Below are positions 53,850 to 62,988 of a DNA stretch of 64,000 nt, one piece after another; within the stretch, counting starts at the first letter, position 1, and every line of letters begins with the position of its first letter. Position numbers and translations under genes: made by a program. Source of the stretch: a bacterium (GTDB taxonomy: Bacteria; Electryoneota; RPQS01); assembly GCA_016702305.1 (NCBI GenBank), contig JADJEH010000001.1:62001-126000 (forward strand), written 5' to 3'. The notes under the pieces were generated by a model. That model saw only the letters and a program-made list of their open reading frames with translations, was not told the DNA's origin and searched no databases.

Positions 53850-55982
53850 TTAACGTCCCGCCAGCAGATTCACCGGCTGCTTGCCCATCCGCTGCAAATA
53901 CGAGATCAGGGCCACCATCTCCTTGTCTTCAAGGCCGATAATGCCTTCCGCCTCCAACCGCTTGCCGATCTCGGCAGACTGCTTCTTCATGGCCGCCTGA
54001 GCGCCGGCAATGTCATCCTTCGTGTAGGGCACGCCAACGACCGCCAATGCGCCCATCTTGGCTTCGGTATTCGACGTGTTGAGCGCATTCTCAGCCAGCC
54101 ACGTATACGGCGGCATGATCGAACCCGGTGACGTCGAGCGCGGATCCATGAAGTGCAGATAGTGCCAATGATCCGGATACTTTCCGCCCACCCGCGCGAG
54201 GTCCGGGCCGATGCGCCGCGATCCCCACTGGAACGGATGATCGTATTCAAACTCGCCCGGCTTCGAGTACTCACCGTACCGCAAAATCTCATCGCGCAGC
54301 GGCCGAATCATCTGCGAATGGCAGTTGTAACAGCCCTCGCGGACGTAGATGTCACGGCCCTCCATTTCCAACGGCGTGAGCGGAATCGCCGCGCTCGCGT
54401 GCACCGGTACATAGCTCTTGGGCATCAGCAGCGGCCCGATCTCAACGATGCCGCCGATCGTGATAAACACAACCACAATCATCGAAAACGCAAACGGCTG
54501 GCCTTCCAGAAGATGGTGCCACGAGTTCGCGCCCTGATAGACCGTCGGCTTCCAGGTGGACTGCGCGGGTGCCGTCGCCTGTTCGTCTTCAGGCGCCGGA
54601 GCCCGTTTCACCGTCAGCCACACGTTGTAGCACATCAACAGCGCGCCGCTCAAATACATCAGACCGCCCAGCACGCGAGTATGGTAGAACGGAAGAATGC
54701 GCTGCGTCGTCTCGACGAAATTCGGATACTGCAACAAACCGTCCGCGTCAAACGCCCGCCACATCAAACCCTGCATGATTCCCGCGGTCCAGATCGGCAC
54801 GATATAAAGCAAGATTCCGATCGTCGCAATCCAGAAGTGCGTCGTCGCCAGACTCTTTGAATAAAGTTCGGTCTTCCACAGCTTCGGAACAAGGTAGTAA
54901 AACATGCCGAATACCATGAAACCTACCCAGCCCAATGCGCCGCCATGCACGTGCGCCACCGTGTAGTCCGTGTAGTGCGTCAGCGAGTTGATCGCCTTGA
55001 TGGACATCATCGGGCCTTCAAACGTGGACATGCCGTAGAACGTAACCGACAGCACGAAGAACTTGAGAATGGGGTCCTGCCGCACTTTGTTCCACGCCCC
55101 GCGCAGCGTCAGCAAGCCGTTCAGCATGCCGCCCCACGACGGCGCGATTAGCATAATGCTGAAGACCGCGCCCAGCGTCTGCGCCCAATCCGGCAGCGCC
55201 GTGTAATGCAGATGGTGCGGTCCCGCCCAAATGTATAGAAAAACCAGCGCCCAAAAGTGGATGATCGAAAGACGGTAGCTGTAGACCGGACGATTCGCGG
55301 CCTTGGGCAGGAAGTAATACATCATGCCGAGAAACGGCGTCGTCAACAAAAAGCCCACCGCGTTATGACCGTACCACCATTGCACCAACGCGTCCTGCAC
55401 ACCCGCGAAAACCGAATAACTCTTCAAAAATGTCGCCGGAATCGCCAGACTGTTCACGATGTGCAGCATCGCAATCGTCGCCACCGTCGCGATGTAAAAC
55501 CAGATGCCCACGTACAGATGCTTCTCACGGCGCTTAATGATCGTGCCGAAGAAATTGATCGCGAACACCACCCACACCAAGGCTATCAGAATGTCTATCG
55601 GCCATTCCAGCTCCGCGTATTCCTTCGACGTACTGATGCCTAACGGCAGTGTCACCGCCGCCAGCACAATGATAATCTGCCAGCCCCAAAAATGTATTCG
55701 GGACAGCGTGTCGTTGAACATGCGCGTCTTCAAGAGTCGCTGCATCGAGTAATAGACGCCTGCAAATACCGCGTTGCCCGCAAACGCGAATATCACCGCG
55801 TTCGTATGCAGCGGCCGCAAACGACCGAACGTTAGAAACGACGTCCCAAAATTGAGCTGCCAGAACGCCAACTGCCCCGCCACGATCACGCCCACAAGCA
55901 TGCCAACTACGCCCCACAGCAGCGTCACGATGACAAACTTTCGGACGATATCGTAGTCGTACCGATAGGTTTCCATGGACAT
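53850..55982 (-). CDS. ccoNO: Fused CcoN-CcoO, catalytic and cytochrome c subunits of cbb3 oxidase
   Basis: A 710-residue fusion. Residues about 1-475 are CcoN, the 12-helix heme-copper oxidase core (for example IYIWAGPHHLHYTALP and VAHVHGGALGWVGFMVFG hold heme/copper ligands). From about 510 on is CcoO with one c-type heme site, CYNCHSQMIRPL, after an anchoring helix. Fusion of these subunits is common in Bacteroidetes and relatives. The start at 55982 (MSMETYRYDYDIVRK) has GGGAAG upstream; the longer frame starting at 56063 is not supported. Together with ccoQ and ccoP this gives the complete high-affinity oxidase. Confidence 0.95.
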   Translation of the reverse strand: MSMETYRYDYDIVRKFVIVTLLWGVVGMLVGVIVAGQLAFWQLNFGTSFLTFGRLRPLHTNAVIFAFAGNAVFAGVYYSMQRLLKTRMFNDTLSRIHFWGWQIIIVLAAVTLPLGISTSKEYAELEWPIDILIALVWVVFAINFFGTIIKRREKHLYVGIWFYIATVATIAMLHIVNSLAIPATFLKSYSVFAGVQDALVQWWYGHNAVGFLLTTPFLGMMYYFLPKAANRPVYSYRLSIIHFWALVFLYIWAGPHHLHYTALPDWAQTLGAVFSIMLIAPSWGGMLNGLLTLRGAWNKVRQDPILKFFVLSVTFYGMSTFEGPMMSIKAINSLTHYTDYTVAHVHGGALGWVGFMVFGMFYYLVPKLWKTELYSKSLATTHFWIATIGILLYIVPIWTAGIMQGLMWRAFDADGLLQYPNFVETTQRILPFYHTRVLGGLMYLSGALLMCYNVWLTVKRAPAPEDEQATAPAQSTWKPTVYQGANSWHHLLEGQPFAFSMIVVVFITIGGIVEIGPLLMPKSYVPVHASAAIPLTPLEMEGRDIYVREGCYNCHSQMIRPLRDEILRYGEYSKPGEFEYDHPFQWGSRRIGPDLARVGGKYPDHWHYLHFMDPRSTSPGSIMPPYTWLAENALNTSNTEAKMGALAVVGVPYTKDDIAGAQAAMKKQSAEIGKRLEAEGIIGLEDKEMVALISYLQRMGKQPVNLLAGR

Positions 55983-55986
55983 ACGG

Positions 55987-56154
55987 TTACTTCCCGTCTT
56001 TATGTGAATCCAATTTCTGATCGTCAAGAAGGATACGGTGCGCCGGGCTTTCAAGGTCATCAAACTGACCGCCGCGCACCGCCCATAAGTAAAAGCCCAC
56101 GAACGCCAGGATAAACACCACGGCCAGGGCCATCAACAAGTACAACACGTTCAC
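55987..56154 (-). CDS. ccoS: CcoS, cbb3 oxidase assembly protein
   Basis: A 55-residue protein with one membrane helix (LYLLMALAVVFILAFVGFYLW) followed by QFDDLESPAHRILLDD, the family signature. The start is GTG at 56154, sharing GTGA with the ccoI stop codon. CcoS is needed for insertion of cofactors into CcoN. Confidence 0.9.
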   Translation of the reverse strand: MNVLYLLMALAVVFILAFVGFYLWAVRGGQFDDLESPAHRILLDDQKLDSHKDGK

Positions 56155-58634
56155 GGCTTCGAGCCCCGGACGGCCAGCGTCAACACCGTGACCGACGACA
56201 AGGGCATCAGCAGAGCCGCCCATAACGGCGAAATCAGGCCGGCCATCGCCAAACTCGCCCCCAAAGCGTTATAGGCCACGGCGATCACCACGTTGCGGCG
56301 GATCGTGCGCATCGTGTTATGCGACAATGACACCAATTCCGCAAACGCCAACGGACCGCGCCGGGAAACAAACACGTCCGCCGCGCTGCGCGCCACGTCC
56401 GCCGCGTCGGCCGCCGATACGCCAATCGTCGCACGCGACAGCGCCGCCGCGTCGTTCACACCGTCGCCGAACATCGCCGTGCGTGTGCCCGACTGCTCAA
56501 GTTCCACCGTGCGCGCTAATTTCTCTTCCGGCGTCACTTCGCCGCGCGCATGCAAAATCCCCAGCGCCGCCGCCACCCGCGCCACTTCGATCGAGCGGTC
56601 GCCGCTTAACAACTCAATTTCAATCCCCGTATTGCTCAACGCTGTCACCGCCCGCCGGGCGTCCGGCGATATCGGATCGGCCACGGTCAGCACCGCTGCA
56701 AGCACTCCATTCCGGGCCGCGAAAACATTCGCCTGAATATCCCGTGCCCAGTCTGCATCGAGACACTCACACTCCCGCAGGAAGCGCCGCGATCCGATCA
56801 CCAACTTGTCTCCTGCCACGGTGCCGGCAATACCCTGCGCGTGCACCGTAACGTCCCGCACGTCAAGCGGCAAGGCATCCGTGCGTCTCAGCGCCTGACC
56901 GACCGGATGCACGGAATAGCTTTCCAGAGCGGCGATCAGCGCCAAAACATTCTCACGCTCGTCGGTTCGACAGTCCGGCGCAAACACGGCCTCAACAAGT
57001 TCCATCTTGCCCGAGGTCAGCGTTCCCGTCTTGTCCAGCAACGCATGCCGCACCGTTGCCGCACGTTCAATCGCTTCCGCGGACTTGATAAATATTCCCC
57101 GTTTCGCCGCGCGACCCATCGCCACCGATAGCGCCACGGGCGTCGCCAGTCCTAAAGCGCAGGGACAGGTCACCACCAGCAGCGCTGCCACGTTCCACAG
57201 CGCTCGCGTCGGGTCAAGCTGCCACCAGAGCACCAATGTCGCCAGCGCCAGCAGCAGGACCGTCGCCACAAAATATCCCGCGATGCGATCATGCAAGCGA
57301 ACGATCTGCGCCCGCGCACTGGCCGCCTGCCGCACCATCTCCGCTAATTTAGACAGCCGCGTGAACGCTCCCACCGCCGTCGTCTGGACGCGCAGCGGCA
57401 TCGAGACAATCTGCGAACCCGCGTAGACCGGATTGCCCGGCTCTTTCAGAACGGCATCCGCTTCGCCGGTCAGGTGCGCCTCCGTCACCCAACCGTTTTG
57501 CAAAGCCACACCGTCCACCGTGATAAGATCACCCGGCAGAAAGAGCAGCGTATCCCCGCTCTCCACGGCGGCTAACGCAACCTCCTCAATCTTGCCGTTC
57601 GTCTCGCGGCGCACCGTCTGCGGCGCCTGTTCCATCAACGTCTCCGCGGCATCCGCCGCCCGCGACGACGCCCGACTGAGCAGCATCCGGCCAACCAACA
57701 GCAGAAAGATCAAGACCGATAAACTGTCGTAGTAGACTTCGCCGCGGTTTTGCACCGTCGCCACGACGCTGACCGTCATGGCCGCGATGATCCCGAGGCT
57801 GATCGGCAAATCCATGTGCAGCATGCGTGCTCGCAGCCCTGCCACCGCGCCACGATAAAACGGCATCGCCGAATACAATACCGCGGGCAGCGCCAGTCCG
57901 AAGCTCACCCAGCGGAATAACGTAGCCAGATTCTCTTCAATGCCTGTGAACTCACCGGCATAGAGCGCCGCCGCCAGCAGCATGATGTTCCCAGCCACCG
58001 CGCCCGCCACGCCCATCCGCAGGAGCAGACTCCGCGTCTCCTTCTTGCGCGCCTGCGCGACCGTGTCTTCCGAAAGCGGATGCGGAGTATAGCCGAAGCT
58101 ATCCAGCGACTGCGCCAGCGTACTGAGCTTCACCTGCACTGGATCGAATACGATCTCGACGACACTGCGGCCTAAATCCAATTGCGCGTACGCCGCTCCG
58201 CCGCGCTCAAGCAGAACTTTCTCCACAAGCCACGAACAGGCCGCGCAATGCACTCCCTCGAGGTAGAAACGCAGCGCCACCCGCCCTTCAGGCCGCGCCT
58301 GGCTGTATCGTATCAAAAACTCGGGGTCGTCAAAGAAGCCAAAACTCTTGCCGGTAACCCTGGCCGGACCGCGCTTCCCCGCGCCCAACTCCTCCCGCAA
58401 AGCATAGTAATCATCAAGATCACTATCGTGCAGAATCGCGTACACCGCCTCGCAGCCCGCGCAGCAAAACACGGCCGACGCACCCGTCCGTCGAGCCGGC
58501 GGGACGGCGAGTCCGCAGTGCGCGCAGCCGGGTTCAAGACTGGTGCTAAGGGATGCTTGCGTGGCGGTGCGGGACAAGGGAGAGGAGTTCGAGAGGCGTG
58601 GTTTTTGGAGTGCTATGTAAAATGTTCTGCTCAA
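56151..58634 (-). CDS. ccoI: CcoI, copper-exporting P1B-type ATPase for cbb3 assembly
   Basis: An 827-residue P-type ATPase. The N-terminal CAHCGLAVPP...FCCAGCEAVYAIL is a Cys-rich metal-binding part typical of CcoI/FixI, followed by an HMA domain (GVHCAACSWLVEK), the membrane CPC site (TCPCALGLATP) and the phosphorylation site DKTGTLTSGK; MFGDGVNDAAAL is the hinge motif. It delivers copper for the oxidase centre. It is the first gene of the cbb3 operon. The start used is TTG at 58634; a later TTG near codon 20 would also fit, since the first 35 residues are not conserved-looking. Confidence 0.93.
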   Translation of the reverse strand: MSRTFYIALQKPRLSNSSPLSRTATQASLSTSLEPGCAHCGLAVPPARRTGASAVFCCAGCEAVYAILHDSDLDDYYALREELGAGKRGPARVTGKSFGFFDDPEFLIRYSQARPEGRVALRFYLEGVHCAACSWLVEKVLLERGGAAYAQLDLGRSVVEIVFDPVQVKLSTLAQSLDSFGYTPHPLSEDTVAQARKKETRSLLLRMGVAGAVAGNIMLLAAALYAGEFTGIEENLATLFRWVSFGLALPAVLYSAMPFYRGAVAGLRARMLHMDLPISLGIIAAMTVSVVATVQNRGEVYYDSLSVLIFLLLVGRMLLSRASSRAADAAETLMEQAPQTVRRETNGKIEEVALAAVESGDTLLFLPGDLITVDGVALQNGWVTEAHLTGEADAVLKEPGNPVYAGSQIVSMPLRVQTTAVGAFTRLSKLAEMVRQAASARAQIVRLHDRIAGYFVATVLLLALATLVLWWQLDPTRALWNVAALLVVTCPCALGLATPVALSVAMGRAAKRGIFIKSAEAIERAATVRHALLDKTGTLTSGKMELVEAVFAPDCRTDERENVLALIAALESYSVHPVGQALRRTDALPLDVRDVTVHAQGIAGTVAGDKLVIGSRRFLRECECLDADWARDIQANVFAARNGVLAAVLTVADPISPDARRAVTALSNTGIEIELLSGDRSIEVARVAAALGILHARGEVTPEEKLARTVELEQSGTRTAMFGDGVNDAAALSRATIGVSAADAADVARSAADVFVSRRGPLAFAELVSLSHNTMRTIRRNVVIAVAYNALGASLAMAGLISPLWAALLMPLSSVTVLTLAVRGSKP

Positions 58635-58637
58635 CCT

Positions 58638-58667
58638 AACTTTGCCCGTTTCATCAAAGGCAAAGTT
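58638..58667. promoter_or_regulatory. Perfect 9-bp inverted repeat upstream of the cbb3 operon
   Basis: AACTTTGCC and GGCAAAGTT, separated by 12 bases, lie 4 to 33 bases before the assumed ccoI start codon. It could be an operator for a redox- or copper-sensing repressor or an RNA hairpin covering the ribosome-binding site. It does not match the FNR box. No clear sigma70 promoter is visible in the remaining 170 bp up to the next terminator. Confidence 0.45.
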
Positions 58668-58845
58668 GACAAACTCAGTCCATTTCTAACATGTTGTTTT
58701 GGGGTCTCACTCAAGCACTATCGCTATGCACAATCGAACACAGTAGTTACAAGGAGCAACGCCGCCATATCATCTTTATCATAATGCTTCATTGCCGCAA
58801 ATGCAACCCCGCGCGTGCTTACCGTTCGCGTGATCCTGTACCCCC

Positions 58846-58881
58846 AAAAAACACACGAGCCGGGTGGTCACCCGGCTCGTG
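58846..58881 (-). terminator. Rho-independent terminator of the second beta-helix gene
   Basis: A perfect 13-bp stem (CACGAGCCGGGTG with CACCCGGCTCGTG) with a 2-base gap as loop core; on the minus strand it is followed by a T-run. Confidence 0.87.
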
Positions 58882-58901
58882 CGTTCAATCAACAACTACG
58901 T

Positions 58902-61900
58902 CTACGGCATGGCCGAGCGCACTCGCAGCCGCAGCACCTGCTCAAATGCTGTACCGTCCGGCACAACGCACATCGTGTCCGTGGTCGTAAGCACTGTCTG
59001 CCAGACATCGGCACTTATCTCGCGTTCCACCACGAAGCTCAATCCGTCGGTTTGACATAACCGTGCCAAATCTCCGCCATGCGACCACGTCAACGCCATA
59101 CCCCCGCTGTCGTGAACACACACCGCCAAATCAAGCGGCTGCCATAAATTCTGTCCGTGCGCAGTATGGAACGCTCCGATTTCCGCAAGCGACAGGTCCG
59201 GGTCGCACGCGAGCGTCGGATCCGCCGCATCCAGGCATGGCGAATTCTCACTCAAATGAAAATTCTCGCCCCCCAGATCCGCATAGAGCGGATCCCGATA
59301 CAGATTCAGCCGATGGTCTACCGCTTCATCCAGGTGATTGGTCGAATCCACGACGTTCAGACCCGTCGGCCCTTGATTGCGGTCGCCATTTGCATATTCA
59401 AAGTCCCGTGTGTCGTTCCCGAACATATTGCAATACGACACATCCGCGGTCCCGCTATTGCGGAAGTAGAACGCCGTTCCATTGTGCGTAATCTGCGACG
59501 AGTTTACGGCCGCCCGCGAGTCACCCACATAAAAAGCTGCTCCGTACGGTGCGTCGTTCTGCACGAGCGTGCACCGCTCAAATCGGCTCGAATCATTCGT
59601 CAAGATCGCCGCACCGCCGCCCACCCCCGCTTGATTACCGTGCAGAACTACCCGGTTGAACTCCAGTCCACCTCGCTCGATGAAAATCGCGCCGCCATTC
59701 ACACTGCCGAAATTGCTGCGCATCTCGATTTCCCCCAGCGCACCCGAGCTCGATTGCGCGAAGATCGCCCCGCCTGACTGAGCACTGTTGTAACTCAGGT
59801 TCCCCAAGGCGGCCGTCACCGTCGAATTCAACACCAACAGCGCGCCGCCCTCTTCCACCGCTGTGTTCTCCTGCATGCGGCAGTCCGCGATCGTAATCTG
59901 CGAATTGCGGGCGTGTACTGCGCCACCCGCCGTGGCGCTATTGCCGACAGCATATATTCCCAGCAACGTCAGCGTCCCGCCTTCTACCGACAACGCACCG
60001 CCTAAATTGGCGCTGCAATTGATTAGCGAACACTCGCGCAGCGTCAATTGCTGGCCGGGCTCAACCCGCGCCGCACCGCCAACGCTCGCCGAACAATCAA
60101 AGAACTCACAATTATTTAACGTCGGAGCGCCGGCCGCCACGCGCAAGGCGCCGCCCGTGCCGCCCGCCGAACAGCGCTCAAACCTACAGCTATTCAATTC
60201 CGGCGCGCAACCCCCAAAGAAACCCGCCGCGCCGCCGCTCGTGTCCGTGCCCAACACCGCCGCATTCAAGATCATCGCATGATTCACGCGCGACGCCGAA
60301 GCTGCCGGTCCGTAAAACCGCACGCCGCGCCAATGCAGCCGGTCTTCTTCATCCTCTGAATGCAGCGTCACCGGCTGCAATGGGTTTCCGGCAACGAACA
60401 GCTCACCGTAGACGAGAATGCCGTAAGGCCCCATGAACCGCAATTCAGTCCCGGCGCTGATCTCCCACCGTGAACCGAACGGCACGATCAAATTCCCAAA
60501 AACCCGATAGCTTCCCGATGCCAGCACTCCCGATTGTGAGCCCCATAAGCCGCTGCCCTGCCCGTTCTGCATCGCCTCGACGCAGCCCATGTCCGGCAAC
60601 GAACCGCTCGGCTCCGGCCGCGAAGAGCCCGGAAGATCGCTCACCGCCGCAGTCAATGCTCCCGCATTGACCGCCGGGCTTGCACCCCCATCCGTCCGTA
60701 GCGCATACGGCTCCGCACCTGTCCCCACGAATCCCGGTTCGCCGAATACATTGCCATAGCCGTCGCACGTTTGACCGTTAGCATTAGTAGATGTCAACTG
60801 CCCAAATCCGTCCGCAATCACCCCGGCATACTCCGGTATGCCCGGCTGATAGAACAGCGAGTTGCGCAATATCCACGGCAGCGGCGTTGCCACCAAACCC
60901 GATCCCGTCGGCGCGCCGCCGTTACCAGTTTCAAAATCAGCATTCGCGACAATCGAATTCAGCAGAGTCCCCTGCGAATTCTCCGCATACAGGACATGCC
61001 CGGCCCCGGCATAGTTGTCCACGATTGTGCAATGCTCCACCAGCGGCGTGGCATCTCCCACATACAGCGCTCCGCCGCGCGAACGCGACTGATTGTCCGT
61101 GATCAGGCAATTGAGTATGTGCGGCAGTCCCTCAAACAAATACAGGCCCCCACCCAAACTGTCCGCCAAATTGCGCTCTACGCGGCACCGCTCCACGTCC
61201 GGCGATGACAACCGCAGCGAAATGCCGCCGCCAAACAGCTCCGCATGGTTATCGCTGATCCGGCAATTGCTCATATCAACGTCGCATGAATACGCGCTGA
61301 TGCCGCCGCCCAGCGAATCGGTGGTATTTCCGGCAATGGTACAGTCCACGAAGCGTGGATTACTCTCGATCGCGCCGACCCCGCCGCCGCTGCCTGCCGA
61401 CTGGTTGTTCTCGATCAAGCAGCGGGTGAACACAGGCTCGCATTGTAATCTGCAGAACACTCCGCCGCCCGATCCGCCTGTCGAATTTCCCCGAATGACA
61501 CAGTCTGTCAACGTCGCCCGCGAGAACCGGCTGATTTTGACGCCGCCGCCGCGATCCGCCGCAAAGTTGTTCTCAAACAGACAGCGCGTGAATGTCGCGT
61601 TGGAACCATTGCGGTAGCAGTGGATACCCCCGCCGTCGTCCGCCGACCGATTGCCCACGAATTGACAGTCTGTAAACCGCGGCGCAGCTTCCCAGCAATA
61701 CGCGCCGCCGCCATCACGAAGCAGCGTGACATTATGGGCGATGCGGCAAGAGTCCAATGTAACCGCCGCTAAACTGTCATAAAAATAAAGTCCGCCGCCT
61801 TGCGAGGCGATCGAGGTGTTCCCTTCAAAAACACAACGGCGGAAGCTGGCCTGGCCTGAGGCCATCACTGCTCCGCCGCTGTTGAAACACGAGTTGTCGC

Positions 61901-62606
61901 GAAACTCGCAATCAATATAAGTCGGTGCGCCGCCCCGCGAGTGAATTGCGCCCGCTTCCTTACCCGATGTATTCCGCTCAAATTCGCAGCGCTCAAACCG
62001 CGATAGCGTCGAACCGTTTACAAACGCCGCGCCGCCATCTTTATCCGCCTGATTGCGAAAAAAACGACAGTCCGTGCAAATAGCACCCGTACCGCCCGTA
62101 ACGAATAGCGCGCCGCCGTTCAGCGTCGCCCGGTTGTTCTCAAAAAGGCAATGTTCAAACGTCACGACCGAGGCGCTGCCCAGAAACACGCCGCCGCCCG
62201 TGCTGTCGCTCGAACTTGTCAACCGTGCCACGCCATCTTCGATCCGACAATAGCGAAATTGCGTGCTGTCAGCACCAATGAGCCGCAGACCCTTCCAGCC
62301 AGCTACGTTACCGCGCTCAGCGCGAAACACGATTGAGTCCGTCTCCGTACCCAAGGCGAGCAGATGCCCGTTCACCGTAAATTTATGGTGCCCCGAAAAT
62401 TCCACAATAACGCCGGCCTCGACGACCAGGCTGCTACCATTGGGCACGGTGATACTACCCGTCTGGATCACATACGGACTGCCCGCCTGCGTCCACGTGC
62501 CGGACACGTTGCCCGGCACCACGAGCGTTCGCCCGTAGCCCGGGATGGCCAGCGCCAACCACAAAACCGCGATTCCTCGGAGTCCCAACGCGCAAAAAAT
62601 TCGCAA
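58902..62606 (-). CDS. Exported right-handed parallel beta-helix repeat protein, second copy
   Basis: A 1234-residue secreted protein paralogous to the one at 23725. It begins at TTG 62606, which has GAGG about 7 bases upstream and follows directly on an in-frame stop codon; the signal peptide is LGLRGIAVLWLALAIPGYG. The N-terminal cap (VSGTWTQAGSPYVIQTGSI) matches the paralogue (IEGHWAALGSPYVVQGNVTV). Long runs of beta-helix repeats with GGG turns follow (GGGVFLGSASVVTFEHCLF). A second cap-like segment near residue 680 (GSRWEISAGTELRFMGP) starts a second helix. The last ~80 residues are Fn3-like. Carbohydrate binding or surface adhesion is likely; no catalytic residues stand out. Confidence 0.9.
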   Translation of the reverse strand: MRIFCALGLRGIAVLWLALAIPGYGRTLVVPGNVSGTWTQAGSPYVIQTGSITVPNGSSLVVEAGVIVEFSGHHKFTVNGHLLALGTETDSIVFRAERGNVAGWKGLRLIGADSTQFRYCRIEDGVARLTSSSDSTGGGVFLGSASVVTFEHCLFENNRATLNGGALFVTGGTGAICTDCRFFRNQADKDGGAAFVNGSTLSRFERCEFERNTSGKEAGAIHSRGGAPTYIDCEFRDNSCFNSGGAVMASGQASFRRCVFEGNTSIASQGGGLYFYDSLAAVTLDSCRIAHNVTLLRDGGGAYCWEAAPRFTDCQFVGNRSADDGGGIHCYRNGSNATFTRCLFENNFAADRGGGVKISRFSRATLTDCVIRGNSTGGSGGGVFCRLQCEPVFTRCLIENNQSAGSGGGVGAIESNPRFVDCTIAGNTTDSLGGGISAYSCDVDMSNCRISDNHAELFGGGISLRLSSPDVERCRVERNLADSLGGGLYLFEGLPHILNCLITDNQSRSRGGALYVGDATPLVEHCTIVDNYAGAGHVLYAENSQGTLLNSIVANADFETGNGGAPTGSGLVATPLPWILRNSLFYQPGIPEYAGVIADGFGQLTSTNANGQTCDGYGNVFGEPGFVGTGAEPYALRTDGGASPAVNAGALTAAVSDLPGSSRPEPSGSLPDMGCVEAMQNGQGSGLWGSQSGVLASGSYRVFGNLIVPFGSRWEISAGTELRFMGPYGILVYGELFVAGNPLQPVTLHSEDEEDRLHWRGVRFYGPAASASRVNHAMILNAAVLGTDTSGGAAGFFGGCAPELNSCRFERCSAGGTGGALRVAAGAPTLNNCEFFDCSASVGGAARVEPGQQLTLRECSLINCSANLGGALSVEGGTLTLLGIYAVGNSATAGGAVHARNSQITIADCRMQENTAVEEGGALLVLNSTVTAALGNLSYNSAQSGGAIFAQSSSGALGEIEMRSNFGSVNGGAIFIERGGLEFNRVVLHGNQAGVGGGAAILTNDSSRFERCTLVQNDAPYGAAFYVGDSRAAVNSSQITHNGTAFYFRNSGTADVSYCNMFGNDTRDFEYANGDRNQGPTGLNVVDSTNHLDEAVDHRLNLYRDPLYADLGGENFHLSENSPCLDAADPTLACDPDLSLAEIGAFHTAHGQNLWQPLDLAVCVHDSGGMALTWSHGGDLARLCQTDGLSFVVEREISADVWQTVLTTTDTMCVVPDGTAFEQVLRLRVRSAMP

Positions 62607-62694
62607 ACTTCGTCCTCATCCGTACTTAGTCACGTAAACAGGCCCGCAAACGCGGGCGGAATCGCGGCTTGTCATCGTTGCCACATCTATAGGA

Positions 62695-62724
62695 AATATA
62701 CTTGCCCGACACCGCATGAGTCAA
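62695..62724 (-). promoter_or_regulatory. Sigma70-like promoter of the second beta-helix gene
   Basis: On the minus strand, -35 TTGACT (62724-62719), an 18-bp spacer and -10 TATATT (62700-62695). Same boxes as the promoters at 37940 and 39425. Confidence 0.65.
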
Positions 62725-62921
62725 GGAGTTTCAACCAAATTGTGAACTTTGAGTCAGTTTCAGACCCATCGCTCCAATATCGTTGCCGTCTGTGAAACTC
62801 GACAACTTCGAAACCTCTAATCTTAATATAAACAACTCGCAACCGTCAACAGACGAAAGCCGCTCGGGCCGGCCTGCCCGATGCCTCTTGCCCAATCTCT
62901 TGCACGGCAACTCGCCCCCAC

Positions 62922-62945
62922 AAAAAAACCGGCCAAGGGCCGGTT
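62922..62945 (-). terminator. Rho-independent terminator of the flippase gene
   Basis: An 8-bp GC-rich stem (AACCGGCC with GGCCGGTT) with a 3-base loop; on the minus strand it is followed by a run of T. Confidence 0.8.
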
Positions 62946-62988
62946 GATCCACGCGAACTCCGTGACGCAAGCCTCGCCCGACTGGCTG

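Larger units (their letters stand above)
62607..62988. other. Intergenic region between flippase and beta-helix genes
   Basis: About 380 bp holding a promoter for the beta-helix gene (62695-62724) and a terminator for the flippase gene (62922-62945). No ORF with support lies in it; the leader of the beta-helix transcript would be about 80 bp. Confidence 0.6.

Noticed and set aside
58691..58990. Small plus-strand ORFs around 58700-58990, one with a CRKC motif
   Set aside because: No Shine-Dalgarno or family match, and they cross the terminator of the beta-helix gene and part of its coding sequence.
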